In this document: piece by piece, positions 23,843 to 34,854 of the stretch
How the letters are laid out: each line of letters opens with the position of its first letter
How positions within the stretch are numbered: position 1 is the stretch's first letter
Source: Synechococcaceae cyanobacterium
GTDB lineage: Bacteria; Cyanobacteriota; Cyanobacteriia; PCC-6307; Cyanobiaceae
Assembly: GCA_947461705.1 (NCBI GenBank)
Contig: CANHMF010000009.1
Location: forward strand, 1 to 34,854
Direction of reading: 5' to 3'
Length of the DNA stretch: 34,854 bases
Position numbers and translations under genes: made by a program
The notes under the pieces: generated by a model
What the model was told of the DNA's origin: nothing
Seen by the model: only the letters and a program-made list of their open reading frames with translations
Database searches by the model: none

Positions 23843-24517
23843 TCAGCTCTGTTTGCTGATCTGGGAGAACTCGAGCTCCACCGGGGTCTCGCGGCCGAAG
23901 ATCGAGAGCAGGGCCTTGAGCTTGTTGCGCTCGCCGGACACCTCGATGACCTCGCCCTGGAAGTCCTTGAACGGGCCAGCCGTCACCAGGATCTGATCGC
24001 CCTCGGTGAGGTCGACCTTCACCACGGGCTTCTTCTCGGCGGCGCGCTTGAAGATGCGATCCACTTCCTGGCGGCTGAGGGGCCGGGGCTTGATGTGGCC
24101 GCGGGCCTTGCCGGTGGCACGGCGCTCTTCCGCCCCTACGAAGTTGATGACGTTGGGGGTGCTGCGCACGGCCATCATCGTGTCCTCATCCAGCACCATG
24201 CGCACCAGCACGTAGCCGGGGAACACCTTCTCCTCGGTGCTGGTGCGGTTGCCGTCCTTCTTGATCTTCACCGCCGGGGTCTGGGGGATCTCGATCTCGA
24301 GGATGCGGTTGTCCACGCCGAGGGTCACGGCGCGCTGCTCCAGGGTGGCCTTCACCTTCTTCTCGCAGCTGGAGGCCACCTGAACGGCGTACCAGCGGGC
24401 CACGGGCGCCCGACCCTCGGCCGGGGCAGCAGCGGCGGCCAGATCCAGCACGGCCTCGCCGCCGTCAACCGGATCGGCAGAGGGGGATTCGTCAGTGATC
24501 AGGTCGACGTCGGACAC
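23843..24517 (-). CDS. nusG: Transcription termination/antitermination factor NusG
   Basis: Binds RNA polymerase and modulates pausing, termination and transcription-translation coupling. The 224-residue protein has the NGN domain (ARWYAVQVASSCEKKVKATL from about 40, KVFPGYVLVRMVLDEDTM, VINFVGAEERR) and a C-terminal KOW domain (EGDQILVTAGPFKDFQGEV, KLKALLSIFGRETPVELEF). The first 38 residues are acidic and Ala-rich and precede the conserved part, a common cyanobacterial extension. The start is a GTG at 24517 (MSDVDLITDE), 42 bases after secE. Confidence 0.97.
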   Translation of the reverse strand: MSDVDLITDESPSADPVDGGEAVLDLAAAAAPAEGRAPVARWYAVQVASSCEKKVKATLEQRAVTLGVDNRILEIEIPQTPAVKIKKDGNRTSTEEKVFPGYVLVRMVLDEDTMMAVRSTPNVINFVGAEERRATGKARGHIKPRPLSRQEVDRIFKRAAEKKPVVKVDLTEGDQILVTAGPFKDFQGEVIEVSGERNKLKALLSIFGRETPVELEFSQISKQS

Positions 24518-24559
24518 AGGGCGTGGGAAGGGAGGTATGGGGGACAGACAGCTGGAGAC

Positions 24560-24823
24560 TCAGCGGAACACCTGGGTGTTGGCCCAGCTGTAGAAGCGAT
24601 CGATCGCGGCGATGGCAAAGGCCGACAGCGTCACCATCAGGATCACAGCCACCGACTCACTGAACAGCTGCTGGCGGCTGGGCCAGACCACTTTGCGGAG
24701 CTCCTCCACGGTGGAGGCCACAAAACCGGGCTTGGCCGCGTCGCTGGACGGTGCCATGGCGCTGGCTGGCTCGGCGGAGGACGCCGGATCAGCGGCTGGG
24801 CGTGGGTCGGTCTGGGAGTCCAC
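24560..24823 (-). CDS. secE: Preprotein translocase subunit SecE
   Basis: The essential small subunit clamping SecY. The 87-residue protein is of the short, single-helix type: Ala/Pro/Ser-rich N-terminus, then GFVASTVEELRKVVWPSRQQ, the conserved amphipathic segment, then one membrane helix (about 57-75, SVAVILMVTLSAFAIAAID). A GTG at 24823 gives the full frame; ATG 24757 (MAPSSDAAKPGF) is an alternative that still keeps the conserved part. It begins 62 bases after the clpB stop and leads into nusG, the usual secE-nusG-rplK order. Confidence 0.95.
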   Translation of the reverse strand: MDSQTDPRPAADPASSAEPASAMAPSSDAAKPGFVASTVEELRKVVWPSRQQLFSESVAVILMVTLSAFAIAAIDRFYSWANTQVFR

Positions 24824-24885
24824 TCAGGGGGGTCGCCGGGATGTTCAGGCAGCCACAGGGCGGCATGAACAAGCAAACAGCCACC

Positions 24886-27654
<2,769 letters not shown>

Positions 27655-27661
27655 GGCGGGA

Positions 27662-28063
27662 TCAGGCTGCATCGGACCGAGACCCCATCGCAATCAGCTC
27701 CACCTTGTAGCCATCGGGATCCTCCACGAAGGCAATCACGGTGGTGCCGTTCTTCATCGGACCGGGCTCACGCACCACCTTGCCGCCCTTGGCACGGATG
27801 CCCTCGCACACCGCCTGGATGTCATCCACCCCGAGGGCTATATGGCCATAGCCCGTGCCGATCTCGTAGCTGCTGGTGTCCCAGTTGTGGGTGAGTTCGA
27901 GCACCGTGTGATCACGCTCGTCGCCATAGCCCACGAAGGCCAGGGTGAAACGGCCACCGGGGTAATCCTTACGGCGAAGCAGGCGCATCCCCAGCACGTC
28001 GGTATAGAAGGCCAGCGAACGCTCCAGGTCTCCAACCCGCAGCATCGTGTGGAGCAAGCGCAT
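27662..28063 (-). CDS. gloA: Lactoylglutathione lyase (glyoxalase I)
   Basis: Converts the methylglyoxal-glutathione hemithioacetal to S-lactoylglutathione, detoxifying a by-product of triose phosphates. The 133-residue protein starts [20 protein letters not shown] at ATG 28063. Metal ligands sit at the positions of the E. coli enzyme: His5, Glu56 ([10 protein letters not shown]), His74 (GYGHIALGV) and Glu122 (YKVELI). [17 protein letters not shown] and FVEDPDGYK are family hallmarks. clpB follows directly; eno is divergent across 130 bases. Confidence 0.96.
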   Translation of the reverse strand: MRLLHTMLRVGDLERSLAFYTDVLGMRLLRRKDYPGGRFTLAFVGYGDERDHTVLELTHNWDTSSYEIGTGYGHIALGVDDIQAVCEGIRAKGGKVVREPGPMKNGTTVIAFVEDPDGYKVELIAMGSRSDAA

Positions 28064-28166
28064 GTACGGAGCAGTCCGGCTGGACAACCATTCTGACCAG
28101 CCCTGTCAGCCAGGGGTCCTGTTCGGTGCCAACGGGCACAACGGGCCCGGCAGGGGCGACCCATAG

Positions 28167-29486
<1,320 letters not shown>

Positions 29487-29488
29487 GC

Positions 29489-31162
29489 TCAGCCGCCTGC
29501 GCCCGGCAGCTTTTCCAGACGGCTGTCACGGCGCAGGCGCGCCTGCAACTTGAGCCAGCTCAGCCCCACCGGCAGCCCGCACACCAGGGGGATGGCGGTG
29601 AGGGCTGGGCGGGTGCTGGCCGCCAACAGGGCCGCCGCCACTGCCAGAGCCCCTAGCAACACCGCCTGACCGGCGGTCTGCTGGCTCAGGGCCAGGCGGC
29701 GCAGCAGGCGATCGGTTTCCCCAGCACGGATCTGCACCTGCAGGTCGCCCTGCTCGATGCGCGAGAGGCTGTCCTCCAGCCGCTGGGGCAAGCCGAGGGC
29801 CCGGGTGCCCACTTCCACGGCCTGACGGCCCAGCTGGTTGAAGAGTTCGTTGGGCCCGTTACCGCTGGCAGTCATCAGGGGCAGTAGGTAAGGACGGGCA
29901 ATGGCCACCAGGCTAAAGCCGGGATCGAGGCTGCGGCCCACCCCCTCGAAGGTGGAGAGGGCGCGCATCACAAAAATCAGCTCGGGCGGCAGGCGGAAGG
30001 GCTGGCCGTACACGAGGTCATAGAGGTCCCCCGACAACTTGGCGATCACGTTGGAGGAGAAGGGCGGGGTGAGGGCCTCCGTGAGCATCAGGCGCACCAG
30101 CCGCCGCACCGGGCCCACATCGATGCCCTCGGCGATCACCCCGGCGGCCTGCAGCTCCCGCACGAGGGAGGAGGCATCGCGAGCGGCGGCGGCCGTCACC
30201 ATCCGTCCCAGCCGGCTGCGCAGTCGCTGGGAGATCTGCCCCATCATCCCGAAGTCGTAGTAGATGAGGGCGCCATCGGTCGCCACCGCGAGATTGCCGG
30301 GGTGGGGATCGGCATGGAAAAAGCCGAAGCGCACCAGCTGCTGGAGGTAGCTGGCGGCCCCCTTCTCCGCCACCGCCGAGGGATCGATGCCGGCCTCGAT
30401 CAGCGCCGGGCGGTCGGTGATCTTGATGCCGGGCAGGTAGTCGAGGCACAGCACCCGGCGGGTGCTGAGTTCCCACACCACGGCCGGCACGCGAATGCCC
30501 GGGTCGTCGAGAAACTGCTGGCGAAACCGGGCGGCATGCTCCGCCTCCACGCGGAAATCGAGCTCCCGCAGCAGCACCCGCCGGCATTCCTGGGCAATGG
30601 ACACCCAGTCGCGGCCCACACCCCAGCGGGGGTGCCGCTGCAGCACGGCCGCCACCTGCTGCAGCACCTCGAGATCCAGGCGAAACAGGCGTTCCAACCC
30701 GGGGCGCTGAATCTTGAACACCACCTGCCGACCGCTGCGCAGGCTGGCCCGGTGCACCTGGGCCAGGCTGGCGGCCCCCAGGGGAAGCACCTCGAGATCC
30801 ACAATCTCAGCGCAACGCTCCCCCAGCTCCTGCTCCAGCAGCGCCTGCGCCGTGCTGAAGGGGAAGGAGGGCACCTGATCCTGCAGGTGCGCGAGTTCCT
30901 CCACGTAGCCGGCCGGCAGCACATCCGGCCGGGCAGACAGCAACTGGCCCAACTTGATGAAGGCCGAGCCCAGCTGCAGCAGCTCAGCGGTGAGCCAGCG
31001 GGCGCGACGGCGCTGGCGGGCGGCGCGCCTGTCGTCGCTCACGCCACCGGGGTAGGTCCAGCTGGCGGCATCCCACCAGAGGCCGAGCAGCAGCTGCAGC
31101 ACCGCGCGCCAGATACGCAGGGAGCGCCCGAGGCCCCTCAACCCATGCAGCAAACCGCGCAT
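29489..31162 (-). CDS. UbiB/ABC1 family atypical kinase-like protein
   Basis: A 557-residue member of the ABC1/ADCK/UbiB family, which in cyanobacteria and plastids acts in prenylquinone metabolism and membrane homeostasis. Hallmarks: the KxGQ motif in FIKLGQLLSARPDVLP (about 68-83), VLPLGAASLAQVHRA (Ala-rich loop), VFKIQRPG with the catalytic Lys, ELDFRVEAEHAARF (ExD), the catalytic loop FFHADPHPGN and YYDFGMMG. Two hydrophobic segments near the C-terminus (AVLLGALAVAAALLAA and ALTAIPLVCGLPVGLSWL) likely anchor it to a membrane. The ATG shares one base with the preceding stop (TGATG). Substrate unknown. Confidence 0.94.
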   Translation of the reverse strand: MRGLLHGLRGLGRSLRIWRAVLQLLLGLWWDAASWTYPGGVSDDRRAARQRRRARWLTAELLQLGSAFIKLGQLLSARPDVLPAGYVEELAHLQDQVPSFPFSTAQALLEQELGERCAEIVDLEVLPLGAASLAQVHRASLRSGRQVVFKIQRPGLERLFRLDLEVLQQVAAVLQRHPRWGVGRDWVSIAQECRRVLLRELDFRVEAEHAARFRQQFLDDPGIRVPAVVWELSTRRVLCLDYLPGIKITDRPALIEAGIDPSAVAEKGAASYLQQLVRFGFFHADPHPGNLAVATDGALIYYDFGMMGQISQRLRSRLGRMVTAAAARDASSLVRELQAAGVIAEGIDVGPVRRLVRLMLTEALTPPFSSNVIAKLSGDLYDLVYGQPFRLPPELIFVMRALSTFEGVGRSLDPGFSLVAIARPYLLPLMTASGNGPNELFNQLGRQAVEVGTRALGLPQRLEDSLSRIEQGDLQVQIRAGETDRLLRRLALSQQTAGQAVLLGALAVAAALLAASTRPALTAIPLVCGLPVGLSWLKLQARLRRDSRLEKLPGAGG

Positions 31163-31476
31163 CAGGAGCGGTCCTCAAGCCGGCGAGCCACCCGGGCAAC
31201 CTGGGCCCGCAAGTCGTCGATCTGCTCCTGGGGATCAGCGGCTGCCGGCTCCGGCCATGGCCTGGTGGAGGCCGAGGCCACCTCCGCTTCGGGCTGCTCC
31301 AGCCGCTCGGCCTCTTGCTCCACCTCCTCCAGGAACAACTGCCACTCCTGGCGCAACTTGTCAGGGGCGTCCTGGGCCAGCACAGCCAGGCTGGCCGCCG
31401 CATCGGCCAGCCCGCTGCCCAGGCGCGCCGTGAGGCGATTGAGGGCGGCCTGAACCAGGGTCTGGGGCGCGCTCAT
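31162..31476 (-). CDS. Small helical hypothetical protein upstream of the UbiB-like gene
   Basis: A 104-residue protein starting MSAPQTLVQAALNRLTARLG at ATG 31476. It appears to consist of amphipathic helices (about 5-32 and 38-60, KLRQEWQLFLEEVEQEAERL), an acidic Pro/Ala linker, then a final helix QIDDLRAQVARVARRLEDRS that looks like a coiled coil. No signal peptide or membrane segment. Its stop is coupled to the UbiB-like start, so they may act together at the membrane. I do not recognise the family. Confidence 0.75.
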   Translation of the reverse strand: MSAPQTLVQAALNRLTARLGSGLADAAASLAVLAQDAPDKLRQEWQLFLEEVEQEAERLEQPEAEVASASTRPWPEPAAADPQEQIDDLRAQVARVARRLEDRS

Positions 31477-31510
31477 GGCAGGCCATTGGGGATGGCCAAA
31501 CTGTGGCAGA

Positions 31511-32011
31511 TCAGGGCTGGCCGGCGGCGGGGGCCGACGGGGCGGGCGGTGGAGTGAGCAGGGGCGGCGGCGGGGCCGCCGTGGCAGCCGGGACTGGAGC
31601 GGGAGCCTCTGGGGCCGGCAACTCCGCTGGCTCCGGGGCCAATCCATCGACAGCGGCGGGCCCCTCCGTGGCGGCGGGCGGGGTGGGCGGAGCCTTGTCC
31701 TGGGCGGCCTCCTGGCGCTCCAGCTCCTGACGTTCCAGATCGCCCCGAATCTCCGCCTCGGGGGCACCGAAGCGCAATTTCAGGCTCTCCAGGCTGGTAC
31801 CCGGGAAGGGCTGCACATCGAACCCCGTCCCCGAGCGCCCCCAATCGCCAACATTGAGGTTGGACAGGCGATGGGTCACGCCATAGGCCAAACCAAAACA
31901 CAGTCCAGCCACCAAGGGGCTCGACCAGAGCATTCCCCGGCGGCGGCGGGACTCAGCGGCAGCGACTTTGGCCTGGGCCATGGACGACCGGGTCGTTCCT
32001 GGTGAAGCCAT
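31511..32011 (-). CDS. Single-pass membrane hypothetical protein with Pro/Ala-rich tail
   Basis: A 166-residue product from ATG 32011 (ATG 31981 is an alternative). After a basic ESRRRRG there is one membrane helix (about 52-72, LVAGLCFGLAYGVTHRL). A short conserved-looking segment follows (NVGDWGRSGTGFDVQPFPG, SLESLKLRFGAPEAEI), then a Glu/Gln-rich helix, then about 60 residues of almost pure Pro/Ala/Glu. The tail may span periplasmic or peptidoglycan space; this is inference. It starts 7 bases after the argJ stop, so it is probably in the argJ operon. Family unknown. Confidence 0.7.
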   Translation of the reverse strand: MASPGTTRSSMAQAKVAAAESRRRRGMLWSSPLVAGLCFGLAYGVTHRLSNLNVGDWGRSGTGFDVQPFPGTSLESLKLRFGAPEAEIRGDLERQELERQEAAQDKAPPTPPAATEGPAAVDGLAPEPAELPAPEAPAPVPAATAAPPPPLLTPPPAPSAPAAGQP

Positions 32012-32018
32012 TCTGCTC

Positions 32019-33248
32019 CTACGTCGTGTAATCGGCGTTGATGCGCACGTACTGGTCGGAGAGGTCGCAGCCCCAGGCGCGGCCCGCGCCAGCCCCGCTG
32101 CCCACCACCAGGCGGATCTGCACGGTGTCGTCCTGCAGGTAGGACCCGGCAGCACGCTGGCGCATGTACTGGGACGCGGCGGCACGATCAAAGGCCAGGG
32201 GCTGGCCGGCCGCCATCAGCTGGTGCTCTCCCAGCCACAGGGCCACGGCCTCGGGGTCGAAGGGCACCCCAGCGCGGCCGGCGGCGGCCACGATCCGGCC
32301 CCAGTTGGGGTCGCGGCCATGCACGGCGCACTTCACCAGCGACGAGCCGCACACGGTGCGGGCGATGGCGCGAGCACCGGCGTCATCCGCCGCTCCCTCC
32401 ACCTGCACCTCCAGCAGGCAGGTGGCGCCCTCGCCATCGCGGGCAATGGCCTTGGCCAGGTGTTGCGACACCGCCGTCAGGCCGGCCTCGAGGGCGTCAT
32501 AGAACCCGTGGCTCAAGGGCTCACCGGCTGCAAAAGCCAGGAACGTGTCGTTGGTGCTGGTGTCGCCGTCCACCGTGATCGCATTGAAGGAGCGATCCAC
32601 CGCCCGCTGCACCATCGCCTGCCACACCTCGGCCGGCACGCCCGCATCGCAGCTGAGGTAGCCCAGCATCGTGGCCATGTTGGGGTGGATCATTCCCGAC
32701 CCCTTGGCCATGCCGCCGATGCGCACCCGGCGGCCGCCGAGCTGCGCTTCCAGGGCGATCTGCTTCTCCACCAGATCCGTGGTGAGGATGGCCCGGGCCG
32801 CCGCGGCACCCCCCTCGGAGCTAAGGGCCGTCACCAGGGGATCGAGGCCCGCCAGCAGGGTGTCCATCGGGATCGGCACGCCGATCACGCCGGTGGAGCA
32901 GATCAACACCTGCTCAGCCGCCAGGCCCAACCGATCGGCGGCGGCCTGGGTGGCCCGCTGGCTATCGATCAGGCCCCGATCACCCGTACAGGCATTGGCC
33001 TGGCCGGAATTGGTGAGCACCGCCCGGGCCTGGCCGCTGCTGGCCACCAGCCGATCGGCACAGAGATCCACACAGGCCGCCCGCACCAGCGAGGTGGTGA
33101 AGGTGCCGGCACACACGGCACCTTCAGGAGCTAGCAGCAGGGCAAGATCGGGATTGCCGGAGGCCTTCAAGCCCGCCGTGATCCCCGCCGCCACGAAGCC
33201 GCTGGGGGCGGTGATGCCGCCGGGAATCGGGTGCCAGGGATGGGTCAC
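32019..33248 (-). CDS. argJ: Bifunctional ornithine acetyltransferase / N-acetylglutamate synthase
   Basis: Moves the acetyl group from N-acetylornithine to glutamate, completing the cyclic arginine pathway. The 409-residue precursor self-cleaves into alpha and beta chains; the site is visible as KGSGMIHPNMATMLGYL, with the nucleophile Thr193. Other hallmarks are TNSGQANACTG, ICSTGVIGVPIPMD, DGDTSTNDTFLAFA and VHGRDPNWGRIVAAAGRAG. I start at GTG 33248 (VTHPWHPIPGGITAPSGF); the open frame runs much further upstream but only mirrors coaE. Divergent from coaE across 60 bases. Confidence 0.97.
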   Translation of the reverse strand: MTHPWHPIPGGITAPSGFVAAGITAGLKASGNPDLALLLAPEGAVCAGTFTTSLVRAACVDLCADRLVASSGQARAVLTNSGQANACTGDRGLIDSQRATQAAADRLGLAAEQVLICSTGVIGVPIPMDTLLAGLDPLVTALSSEGGAAAARAILTTDLVEKQIALEAQLGGRRVRIGGMAKGSGMIHPNMATMLGYLSCDAGVPAEVWQAMVQRAVDRSFNAITVDGDTSTNDTFLAFAAGEPLSHGFYDALEAGLTAVSQHLAKAIARDGEGATCLLEVQVEGAADDAGARAIARTVCGSSLVKCAVHGRDPNWGRIVAAAGRAGVPFDPEAVALWLGEHQLMAAGQPLAFDRAAASQYMRQRAAGSYLQDDTVQIRLVVGSGAGAGRAWGCDLSDQYVRINADYTT

Positions 33249-33308
33249 GGGGCGGCCTGTGCTGCGAACCTGAGCATGGAATAGCGCCCCGCCCCTCGCC
33301 AAATCGCC

Positions 33309-33941
33309 ATGGCCGCGACCCTCCGCTGGCAAGGCCCCCAACGCCGCATCGGCCTCACCGGCGGCATCGCCACGGGCAAGAGCAGCGTGGGCCGCTGGCT
33401 GCAGCAGCAGGCTGGCCTGCCACTGCTGGATGCGGATGGGTTTGCACGTGAGGCCCTGGCACCGGGTTCCGAGGCCTCCCAGGCGGTGCTGAACCGCTAT
33501 GGCCCAGGGGTCCAAGCGGCCGGCGGCGGGATCGACCGACGCGCCCTGGGAGCCGTGGTGTTCAGCGATCCGGCCGAGCGCCACTGGCTGGAGCAGCTGG
33601 TGCATCCCATCGTGCGCCACCGCTTTGCCACGGAGCTCGACCGGCTGAAGGCGGCACCAGCGGTGGTGCTGATGATCCCGCTGCTGTTTGAGGCCAACCT
33701 GGAGGGCCTCTGCAGCGAGGTGTGGCTGGTGGACTGCGAGGAGAACCAGCAGCTGCAACGGCTGATGGACCGCGATCACAGCAGCGCCGCCGATGCCAGG
33801 GCGAGGATCAGCTGCCAATGGCCGCTGGCCCGCAAGCGCGGCCTGGCGGATCAGCTGATCGACAACCGGGGATCGCTGGAACAGCTGCACACCCTGCTCC
33901 AGGACCTCACGGACCCTGCAGCAGGACCGCTCAGCCGTTGA
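33309..33941 (+). CDS. coaE: Dephospho-CoA kinase
   Basis: Phosphorylates dephospho-CoA in the last step of coenzyme A synthesis. The 210-residue protein has the P-loop GLTGGIATGKSSVGRWL (about 15-31), LLDADGFAREAL (acceptor site), the lid-region LEQLVHPIVR, VLMIPLLFEANLEGLCSEVWLVDC, and QLQRLMDRDHSSAADARARI, SCQWPLARKR and ADQLIDNRGSLEQL at the end. ATG 33309. Its 3' end overlaps the convergent gatB by 11 bases. Order argJ-coaE-gatB recurs in related genomes as I recall. Confidence 0.96.
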   Translation: MAATLRWQGPQRRIGLTGGIATGKSSVGRWLQQQAGLPLLDADGFAREALAPGSEASQAVLNRYGPGVQAAGGGIDRRALGAVVFSDPAERHWLEQLVHPIVRHRFATELDRLKAAPAVVLMIPLLFEANLEGLCSEVWLVDCEENQQLQRLMDRDHSSAADARARISCQWPLARKRGLADQLIDNRGSLEQLHTLLQDLTDPAAGPLSR

Positions 33942-34854
33942 GCTTCTGAATCAGGATTTGGTTGGCGAGCTTGGGATCGGCCTTGCCGCCGGTTTTCTTC
34001 ATCAGCTGCCCCACGAAGAAGCCCTGCAGCTTGGTTTTGCCGCCGCGGAAGGCCTCCACCTCCTCGGGGTGGGCCGCCAGCAGCTCCTCCACGATCGTCG
34101 TGATCGCGGCAGGGTCGCTGATCATGCCCAGACCCCGCTCCTCCACGATCGCCTTGGGGGAACCACCCTGCTCGAGCAGCTCCGGCAGGATCTCCTTGGC
34201 GATCTTGCCGCTGATGATGCCGCCATCGATCAGCTGCACCATCTCGGCCAGCTGCTCGGGGCGGAAGGGCAAGGTGGTGTAGGAGAGGCGATTGCTGTTC
34301 ACATGGGCGGCGATGTCGCCGGTGATCCAGTTGGTCAGGCCCTTGGCATCGGCGCCGGCAGCCACGGCGGCCTCGAAGTATTCCGCCATGGGGCGCTCAT
34401 CGGTGAGCACCCGGGCGTCGTAGATCGAGAGGCCCAGCTGCTCGGCGTAGCGGTGGCGCTTGGCCGCCGGCAGTTCCGGCAGCTCCGCGCGCCAGCCCTC
34501 GCGCTGCTCGGCACTCACCTCGATCGGGCCGAGATCCGGATCGGGGAAATAGCGGTAGTCGCTGGCGCCCTCCTTGCTGCGCATGCTCTTGGTGAGCTGC
34601 TTGCCCTCATCCCAGAGGCGCGTTTCCTGCACCACCGGCTCGCCGGCTTCATAGGCCTTGATCTGGCGCTGAATCTCGTAATCACACGCCTTCTGGATGG
34701 CGGAGAACGAGTTCATGTTCTTGATTTCCACCTTCGTGCCGAAGGGGGCATCGGGGCCGCGCCGCACGGAGATGTTCACGTCGCAGCGCAGGGAGCCCTC
34801 CTGCATGTTGCCGTCGCTCACGCCCAGATAGCGCATGATCCGGCGGATCTCCGA
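33931..34854 (-). CDS. gatB: Aspartyl/glutamyl-tRNA amidotransferase subunit B, C-terminal part (5' end beyond the window)
   Basis: GatB selects the mischarged Glu-tRNA(Gln)/Asp-tRNA(Asn) and performs the kinase step of transamidation. The visible 307 residues begin SEIRRIMRYLGVSDGNMQEG and contain SLRCDVNISVRRG, FGTKVEIKNMNSFSAIQKA, ETRLWDEGKQLTKSMRSKEG, ASDYRYFPDPDLGPIEV (the GatB signature region), then the helical and YqeY-like tail domain ending EAFRGGKTKLQGFFVGQLMK and KANPKL-like ADPKLANQIL. The reading frame is open to the window edge, so the true start lies beyond 34854. Confidence 0.97.
   Translation of the reverse strand, partial: SEIRRIMRYLGVSDGNMQEGSLRCDVNISVRRGPDAPFGTKVEIKNMNSFSAIQKACDYEIQRQIKAYEAGEPVVQETRLWDEGKQLTKSMRSKEGASDYRYFPDPDLGPIEVSAEQREGWRAELPELPAAKRHRYAEQLGLSIYDARVLTDERPMAEYFEAAVAAGADAKGLTNWITGDIAAHVNSNRLSYTTLPFRPEQLAEMVQLIDGGIISGKIAKEILPELLEQGGSPKAIVEERGLGMISDPAAITTIVEELLAAHPEEVEAFRGGKTKLQGFFVGQLMKKTGGKADPKLANQILIQKLNG

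Noticed and set aside
33249-33890. 214-residue N-terminal extension of argJ
   Set aside because: It mirrors coaE on the opposite strand; the conserved ArgJ start (HPIPGGITAPSGF) fits GTG 33248.

Overview
This window comes from the chromosome of a high-GC unicellular cyanobacterium, most likely the Cyanobium / freshwater-to-brackish Synechococcus group. The reasons are a base composition near two-thirds GC in sampled coding stretches, a DUF3747 secreted protein, the compact argJ-coaE-gatB block, a ClpB2-like disaggregase, a PilM-N-O-Q pilus cluster without PilP, and an rplL-J-A-K-nusG-secE cluster. Nearly every base is coding. Genes are packed with ATGA or TGATG start/stop overlaps and several short convergent overlaps. 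I see no prophage, insertion sequence, integrase, CRISPR array, rRNA or tRNA.

Layout. 1-1430 (minus): start of an RluD-type pseudouridine synthase, the circularly permuted GTPase RbgA/YlqF, and a universal stress protein. 1502-4783 (plus): a membrane HAMP-PP2C (RsbU/SpoIIE type) phosphatase and pgk. 4795-7247 (minus): a small secreted protein and an OmpR/EnvZ-type two-component pair. 7375-8758 (plus): an EF-hand secreted protein and a 3-hydroxyisobutyrate-dehydrogenase-family reductase. 8748-12552 (mixed): a secreted hypothetical, murG, a small membrane protein, an orphan nucleotidyltransferase and a CobD-like PLP enzyme. 12648-13466 (plus): a pentapeptide-repeat/TPR secreted protein. 13463-18168 (minus): the type IV pilus assembly genes pilM-pilN-pilO-pilQ. 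18212-20144 (minus): pyrD and rnhA. 20207-20902 (plus): the DUF3747 protein, followed by a candidate small RNA. 21181-28063 (minus): gloA, clpB, secE, nusG, rplK, rplA, rplJ and rplL in transcription order, with an L10 leader before rplJ. 28194-29486 (plus): eno. 29489-33248 (minus): argJ, two small hypotheticals and a UbiB/ABC1 kinase-like protein. 33309-33941 (plus): coaE. 33931 to the end (minus): the C-terminal part of gatB.

Most notable: (1) pilQ is interrupted by a single in-frame TAG at 14278-14276. Translation downstream stays in the same frame and resumes an intact secretin domain. The stop lies inside a low-GC tract (about 42-50% in sampled 60-base lines, against 67% just upstream in the gene), which suggests recombination at this surface-exposed pilus/phage-receptor gene. 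(2) A probable plus-strand small RNA ending in a strong terminator at 21051-21077 begins with an 11-mer exactly complementary to the conserved single-stranded element of the cyanobacterial sRNA Yfr1. (3) The ribosomal-protein cluster carries a recognisable L10 leader and a hairpin-rich nusG-rplK spacer. (4) RNase HI carries an extra C-terminal HTH-like region.

Together the genes are mostly housekeeping: glycolysis (pgk, eno), translation and transcription elongation, peptidoglycan (murG), pyrimidine, arginine, CoA and cobamide synthesis. The pilus cluster and the signalling genes are the most strain-variable part.
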